Source: CAYVBJ01 sp964415185 (GTDB lineage Bacteria > Bacteroidota > Rhodothermia > Balneolales > Balneolaceae). Taken from it: 5,446 nt of DNA. The stretch's first letter is position 1. Each line of letters starts with the position of its first letter. The notes beneath the pieces are model-generated. The model saw only the letters and a list, made by a program, of their open reading frames with translations. It had not been told where the DNA came from and searched no databases. This document shows, piece by piece, positions 1-3,548 of the stretch. Location of the stretch: NCBI GenBank assembly GCA_964415185.1, contig CAYPZI010000171.1:1-5446 (forward strand), written 5' to 3'. Both the position numbers and the translations under genes were made by a program.

Positions 1-1
1 G

Positions 2-76
2 TTTAGTGAGTTTCAAATAAGTGAGTACCTGTTTGTGATGTACTTTATGCAACTCGTCGATAACTACAAAAAATAA
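2..76 (+). CDS. Possible C-terminal end of a rightward gene (partial, tentative)
   Basis: One frame is open from the window edge for 24 codons and ends at TAA. It would encode a hydrophobic, aromatic-rich tail ending in L-V-D-N-Y-K-K. The other rightward frames are stopped almost at once. If real, this is the end of a gene that converges on the kinase gene with only 8 bp between the two stop codons. Twenty-four codons can easily stay open by chance in AT-rich DNA, and no family can be recognised, so this is a placeholder rather than a firm call. Confidence 0.22.
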   Translation, partial: FSEFQISEYLFVMYFMQLVDNYKK

Positions 77-84
77 AAATTATG

Positions 85-2640
85 TTATTCAAGATCGGCA
101 AGTATCTTTTCTGCCGATTTTCGTAAAGATGGTAAATCATTTCCGGTTTCATCAAGCATTTCCAATCCCGAGCTTAGAAGTGTTTTGGACTCTGTTATTT
201 TATTTATTTTTGAAAGAGACATACCAAGATTAATCATTGAAGTAATAGTCAGTGAATGAGATTTTCCAAGAATCTTCTCCCGCATATACAGTGCATCACG
301 GAGTAAAGGTTCTGCATTACCAGGCTTACTGTTATTCAAAAATAACGCCCCCAAATTATGAAGTGCTTCTGCCAGCTCCGGATTACCTGAAGGTGTTAAG
401 TTTCGATATCCATCAATGGCTTTATTATAATGTGCAACAGCAGTTTCAAACTCACCTTTACTATCATACAAAAGTCCTAATAATCGATAGGTGTCAATGG
501 TTTGTTCATGGTTTTTGCCCAGAACATCCGAGCGAAGTTCGAATGCTTTTGTCAGCAATTCTTCGGCTTCGCCATAGTTGCCAGTCCCTCTGTGTAAATT
601 TCCAAGATGGGCGTAACTCGAGGCTATATCAGGATGATCAGGACCTAATATTTTTAACCGTACTTCCAAAGCCTGCTGATAGTAATCTAAAGCGCTTTCG
701 TTTTTTTGCTGCACCATCATTATAGCGGCAAGATTACTCATTGCATTAGCGGTTTGCATATCACTGTCTCCGGCAGTGATTAGCAGGATCTCAACGGCCT
801 CTTTCATCAAATTCTCAGCCGCTTCAAAATCTCCAATTCCATACTTCAGTGCTGCATAATTACTCAGGGCAACACCCACTGCTTCACTCGGTTCTTCGGA
901 TAAAGTTTTGCGGATCTCAATGGATTCCTTCAAAAGGCTGTCCGTAGCAGTATAGTCGCCCATGGATTGTTTCAATACGGCAAGGTCATTCAGCGATCGT
1001 GCAACATCGGGGTGCCCGGAACCATAAAGGTTTCTGCGCATTGTCAGTGCGGCGGTAAGAAAGGAATCGGCCTGTGCAAAATCAGTTTTTTGACGGTATA
1101 CCCAGCCAATGGAATTCAAACTTCGTGCGATCTCCGGATGGATATCTTCGTGGAATTCGTTTAGCAGTTTATTGGCTTTTTTTGCCAGATGTAAAGCTTC
1201 ATCAAAAGACCCAAGTGACTCAAATACATCTGATATGGCGAGGTACAGATCAGCCTGTTGCTGAGGCTGATCTCCAAATTCTGTTTCCACACGTTCAGCC
1301 CCGCGTTGCAACAATTCCACAGCAGACAGGGCATTATCCTGAGCCTCATCCGGATTTACAAGTTCAAACAGATTGGTCAGAAACAGGCTGATTTGTTCGG
1401 CCCTTTCACGTTGCTGTTCAGCTTCTACAGCTCTTGCCTGAATGGCTTTTGATTGAACAAATGTAACAATTGCAAAAGTAACGACCAGCATAGCAATTAC
1501 TGCTGATATTGCAATACTCCATTTGTTTCGGGAGACAAATTTACGAGCCTGATATCCGATGGAATCTTTCTGTGCCAGAACCGGCCGGTTTTCCAGATAT
1601 CTGTTTAGATCACCGGCCAATTGTTCTGCAGAAGAATATCGTTCTGATGGATCCTTTTTCAGCGATTTCATTATGATAGAATCCAAATCGCCTTTTATTA
1701 TATTTGATCCGGTTTTGGATGATGGAAGCTCAGGGATGGTATTACATACCGTGTTCTCAATGGCGACAGGTGTTCTTTTTTGAAATTCGTAGGGTAAAGA
1801 TCCGGTAAGCAGTTTATACAACAAAACACCGAGGGCATATACATCACTTGCGGTGGTTATGGGATCGTGCCTCACCTGCTCAGGTGAAGCATATTCCGGT
1901 GTCATGATCCGGTGCTGAAACTGGGTTCTGTTTGTTTTAAGCTCAAAGGATATGAGTTTTGCTATACCAAAATCCAGTAGTTTAGGGTCACCTTCTTCGT
2001 TGATCAGGATATTCTCAGGTTTGAGGTCACGGTGAATAACAAGGTTCTGATGAGCATACTGTACAGCAGCACATATTTTCAGAAACATTCGGATTCTTGT
2101 TTCGATTGAGGCTTTTCTCTGAGCTAAATAGTCTGTGACCGGAACACCATCCACATATTCCATAGCGAACCAGGGAATTTCTTCATCCGTAGTGCCTCCG
2201 TCAAACAGGCGGGCAATATGTGGGTGATTTAGTGATGCAAGGATTTGCCGCTCTTCGTAGAACCGGTTCAGAATATGTTCATCCACCAGTTCCTTGCGGA
2301 TCACTTTTAGTGCAACATAACGCTTAAACTGCTCATCGTTTCGGACCGCAAGATAAACCTGGCCCATACCACCTGAGGCAATTTCCCTGATCAGGCGATA
2401 GGGGCCAATCATTTGCTCGGACAGCGATTTTTCATCTTTAAAGACCGAAGAAGGCCGAATATGAACAAATGGCTGAGGAAGTGAACCGATATTAACTTGT
2501 TCCAACAGTGACATTACCTCAGTGTAGAGCTCCTTATCATCACCGCAGGAGTTTAACAGGTAGGTTTGTCTGTCCTTTCCCTCAAGGTCAATCGCCTCAT
2601 AACACAACATCTCAATCTTATTCCATTTTTCAGGATCCAT
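85..2640 (-). CDS. Membrane-anchored Hanks-type Ser/Thr protein kinase with C-terminal TPR repeats
   Basis: An 851-aa receptor-like kinase predicted to phosphorylate Ser/Thr on a protein partner, plausibly the sigma factor encoded just upstream. Residues 1-55 form a helical module (W6, C32-G-D-D, E41-V...LL) typical of sigma-linked kinases. The catalytic domain spans about 81-345. Visible motifs are the P-loop 88-95 (A-S-G-G-M-G-Q-V, with Ala for the usual first Gly), V-A-L-K with K112, probable alphaC E130, H203-R-D205-L-K-P-E-N210, D223-F-G, A251-S-P-E (the APE equivalent), D266 and R335. All catalytic residues are present, so it should be active. Residues 374-395 form one transmembrane helix, followed by a charged Q/E/R-rich helix. 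Residues 459-836 are nine TPR-like repeats (TPR_10/TPR_12, kinesin-light-chain style). The expected topology is kinase in the cytoplasm and TPRs in the periplasm. The start lies 6 bases after the sigma stop, suggesting translational coupling; no Shine-Dalgarno sequence is seen. The family is certain; the partner is inferred. Confidence 0.95.
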   Translation of the reverse strand: MDPEKWNKIEMLCYEAIDLEGKDRQTYLLNSCGDDKELYTEVMSLLEQVNIGSLPQPFVHIRPSSVFKDEKSLSEQMIGPYRLIREIASGGMGQVYLAVRNDEQFKRYVALKVIRKELVDEHILNRFYEERQILASLNHPHIARLFDGGTTDEEIPWFAMEYVDGVPVTDYLAQRKASIETRIRMFLKICAAVQYAHQNLVIHRDLKPENILINEEGDPKLLDFGIAKLISFELKTNRTQFQHRIMTPEYASPEQVRHDPITTASDVYALGVLLYKLLTGSLPYEFQKRTPVAIENTVCNTIPELPSSKTGSNIIKGDLDSIIMKSLKKDPSERYSSAEQLAGDLNRYLENRPVLAQKDSIGYQARKFVSRNKWSIAISAVIAMLVVTFAIVTFVQSKAIQARAVEAEQQRERAEQISLFLTNLFELVNPDEAQDNALSAVELLQRGAERVETEFGDQPQQQADLYLAISDVFESLGSFDEALHLAKKANKLLNEFHEDIHPEIARSLNSIGWVYRQKTDFAQADSFLTAALTMRRNLYGSGHPDVARSLNDLAVLKQSMGDYTATDSLLKESIEIRKTLSEEPSEAVGVALSNYAALKYGIGDFEAAENLMKEAVEILLITAGDSDMQTANAMSNLAAIMMVQQKNESALDYYQQALEVRLKILGPDHPDIASSYAHLGNLHRGTGNYGEAEELLTKAFELRSDVLGKNHEQTIDTYRLLGLLYDSKGEFETAVAHYNKAIDGYRNLTPSGNPELAEALHNLGALFLNNSKPGNAEPLLRDALYMREKILGKSHSLTITSMINLGMSLSKINKITESKTLLSSGLEMLDETGNDLPSLRKSAEKILADLE
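94..118. terminator. Inverted repeat at the 3' end of the kinase gene, possible weak terminator
   Basis: A perfect 7-bp inverted repeat (ATCGGCA at 94-100, TGCCGAT at 112-118) encloses an 11-nt loop. It lies inside the last codons of the kinase gene. Read rightward, it runs directly into TTTT (118-121), so it could terminate a converging rightward gene. Read leftward, the T-rich run (about 67-82) starts only some 12 nt or more after the stem, which is poor for a classical intrinsic terminator. The stem is short, so function is uncertain. Confidence 0.3.
133..1266 (-). repeat. Nine tandem 42-residue TPR-like repeats in the kinase
   Basis: Residues 459-836 of the kinase divide into nine units of exactly 42 residues. 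They start at 459, 501, 543, 585, 627, 669, 711, 753 and 795, with no insertion or deletion. Several units open with His-Pro-(Glu/Asp)-(Ile/Val)-Ala (501, 543, 669). Each carries an L/A-rich first helix, a Gly-Asp/Asn-(Tyr/Phe)-like turn, an A-E-x-L-L-like second helix and an R-x-x-L-G-like end. The 42-residue period is that of kinesin-light-chain-type TPRs rather than the classical 34. The units are diverged in sequence, so this is an old array and not a recent DNA expansion. Confidence 0.88.
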
Positions 2641-2646
2641 GAAAAA

Positions 2647-3282
2647 TTATGTTGCTTTATCCGCAGATAAACCGTTGAAGTTAAGGCCTTTAATTTCTCT
2701 TTTTAACCAGAGTTGAGCGGCGTTCCATGCACGCCTGACAGTGACAGGTGCTATTCCCATCACTTCGGATATTTCATCCCAGGTCAGCCCGCCAAAGAAA
2801 TGGTAATCTACAACAAGGCTTCCCCTTCGATTAAATTTGTTCATCCGGTTAAGAGCTTCATTCAAAGCAAGTAATTCATCGGCCATTGAATCGCTCATAG
2901 CGATACCGTCCGGATCTTTTATCTCATCAATTTCTACCCTGGAATACTCTCCGCCGCGTTTTATTGCATTTCGCCGCTCTGCATAATCGATCAAAATACG
3001 CTTCATAGCCAGTGCGGCAACTCCCAGGAAGTGAGCCCGGCTCTTCCACTCCACTTTTTTATGATCGATGAGCTTAAGATAGGCTTCGTGGACCAAGGCT
3101 GTGGTATCAAGGGTATGGCCCTGCCGTTCAAATTTAAGTTTATTGCGTGCGATAAGGCGCATCTCATCATATACGTAAGGGAGCAGTTTATTTACAGCTT
3201 CTTTATCACCTTCCTGTGAAGCATTTAATAGCTGGGTAAGATCCTGTTTGCTGTATGGTTTTTTTCCGGATATCATGGGCAT
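2647..3282 (-). CDS. ECF-type RNA polymerase sigma factor (Sigma70_ECF / Sig-70_X6-like)
   Basis: A 211-aa alternative sigma factor that would direct RNA polymerase to its own promoter set. Region 2 spans about 12-110: the helix around D59-T-T-A-L-V-H-E-A-Y-L-K-L (region 2.2), then W79-K-S-R-A-H-F-L and A-M-K-R-I-L-I-D-Y-A-E-R-R with K108-R-G-G (regions 2.3-2.4, promoter melting and -10 contact). Region 4 spans about 137-198, with F163-G-G-L-T-W-D-E-I and the helix-turn-helix V180-T-V-R-R-A-W-N-A-A (-35 recognition). A non-conserved linker, about 111-136, joins them. Length and motifs fit the PF07638/TIGR02999-like sigma family often paired with kinases. No anti-sigma gene follows; the next gene is the kinase. 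Region 2.2 lacks the usual acidic patch and carries two threonines instead. Met1 is taken as the start, but Met3 is equally possible because no clear ribosome site decides between them. Confidence 0.93.
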   Translation of the reverse strand: MPMISGKKPYSKQDLTQLLNASQEGDKEAVNKLLPYVYDEMRLIARNKLKFERQGHTLDTTALVHEAYLKLIDHKKVEWKSRAHFLGVAALAMKRILIDYAERRNAIKRGGEYSRVEIDEIKDPDGIAMSDSMADELLALNEALNRMNKFNRRGSLVVDYHFFGGLTWDEISEVMGIAPVTVRRAWNAAQLWLKREIKGLNFNGLSADKAT

Positions 3283-3329
3283 TCTACCCGCTATTATTAT
3301 TCAGTTTGATCCACTTAACTGCAAAATTT

Positions 3330-3357
3330 AATATAGCAAATTTGCTCAAAAAGTCAA
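3330..3357 (-). promoter_or_regulatory. Predicted promoter of the sigma-kinase operon
   Basis: Read leftward, TTGACT (3357-3352) and TATATT (3335-3330) match the -35 and -10 consensus at 5 of 6 positions each, with a 16-bp spacer. Transcription would begin near 3323, leaving a leader of about 40 nt before the sigma start. A consensus of this kind would imply housekeeping-sigma control, not autoregulation by the ECF sigma itself. Bacteroidota often use a different -33/-7 motif, so confidence is only moderate. Confidence 0.45.
3335..3346. promoter_or_regulatory. Perfect 12-bp palindrome, candidate operator
   Basis: AGCAAATTTGCT is a perfect 6+6 palindrome. It lies in the spacer of the predicted sigma-operon promoter and overlaps the first base of the -10 box. 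A bound dimeric regulator there would block RNA polymerase. The regulator is not in this window. A chance AT-rich palindrome remains possible. Confidence 0.35.
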
Positions 3358-3457
3358 TTTTCACTGTCTGAGATTGATTTTTAATAGCTCAAGATATTTG
3401 TGATTAATAAGAAAAAATGATCAGCCCGGTTTTTTTTCCCGCGTAATAGGCAGAAAA

Positions 3458-3504
3458 CTCCTCAGAACAGTTCACCAGAGTGCTTTAAAACCGGTTTGGA
3501 GGAG
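3458..3504 (+). other. Dyad-rich leader segment upstream of the lipoprotein gene
   Basis: CTCCTC (3458-3463) can pair with GAGGAG (3499-3504). Between them are two smaller dyads, GAAC-A-GTTC (3465-3473) and the perfect AAACCGGTTT (3488-3497). The outer pairing covers a GGAGG purine run (3498-3502) that looks like a ribosome site but has no start codon at usable distance. If transcribed this could be a structured leader; if not, the dyads could be operators. It matches no riboswitch class I know. Confidence 0.25.
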
Positions 3505-3528
3505 AATCCACAAAACAAAATACAATTT
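3495..3528 (+). promoter_or_regulatory. Weak Bacteroidota-style promoter candidate for the lipoprotein gene
   Basis: TTTG (3495-3498) followed after 22 bp by TACAATTT (3521-3528) partly resembles the Bacteroidota -33 TTTG / -7 TAnnTTTG arrangement. TACAAT also matches a sigma70 -10 box at 5 of 6 positions but has no good -35 partner. The leader would then be very short. Given as the best available candidate, not a firm call. Confidence 0.18.
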
Positions 3529-3536
3529 AACTTTTT

Positions 3537-3540
3537 AAGG
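3537..3540 (+). promoter_or_regulatory. Ribosome binding site of the lipoprotein gene
   Basis: AAGG lies 8 nt before the ATG at 3549. It supports that start over the out-of-frame ATG at 3542, which sits only 1 nt after AAGG and leads to a 24-codon dead end. Confidence 0.5.
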
Positions 3541-3548
3541 TATGCATC

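Larger units (their letters stand above)
3283..3548. other. Divergent intergenic region between the sigma operon and the lipoprotein gene
   Basis: This 266-bp AT-rich stretch must carry the start signals for both directions. On the leftward side there is a good sigma70-like promoter with a palindrome. The middle (about 3360-3450) has no gene, only an 8-T run (3430-3437) and AT-rich sequence. The right end holds small dyads, a GGAGG purine run, a weak promoter candidate and an AAGG ribosome site. No tRNA, known riboswitch or small ORF with a plausible start was found. Confidence 0.8.

Noticed and set aside
252..725. Open rightward frame of 157 codons opposite the kinase TPR region
   Set aside because: It lies wholly antisense to a well-supported coding region, has Cys/His/Tyr-rich low-plausibility sequence and no recognisable domain; it is a shadow of the TPR codons.
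3393..3400. GATATTTG as a rightward Bacteroidota -7 element (TAnnTTTG)
   Set aside because: It misses the first T and has no TTTG at the required upstream distance, so it is not better than chance in AT-rich DNA.
3421..3545. Riboswitch in the lipoprotein leader
   Set aside because: I compared it with remembered cores of c-di-GMP, TPP, cobalamin and SAM-type riboswitches. Only short isolated dyads are present and no known core matches.
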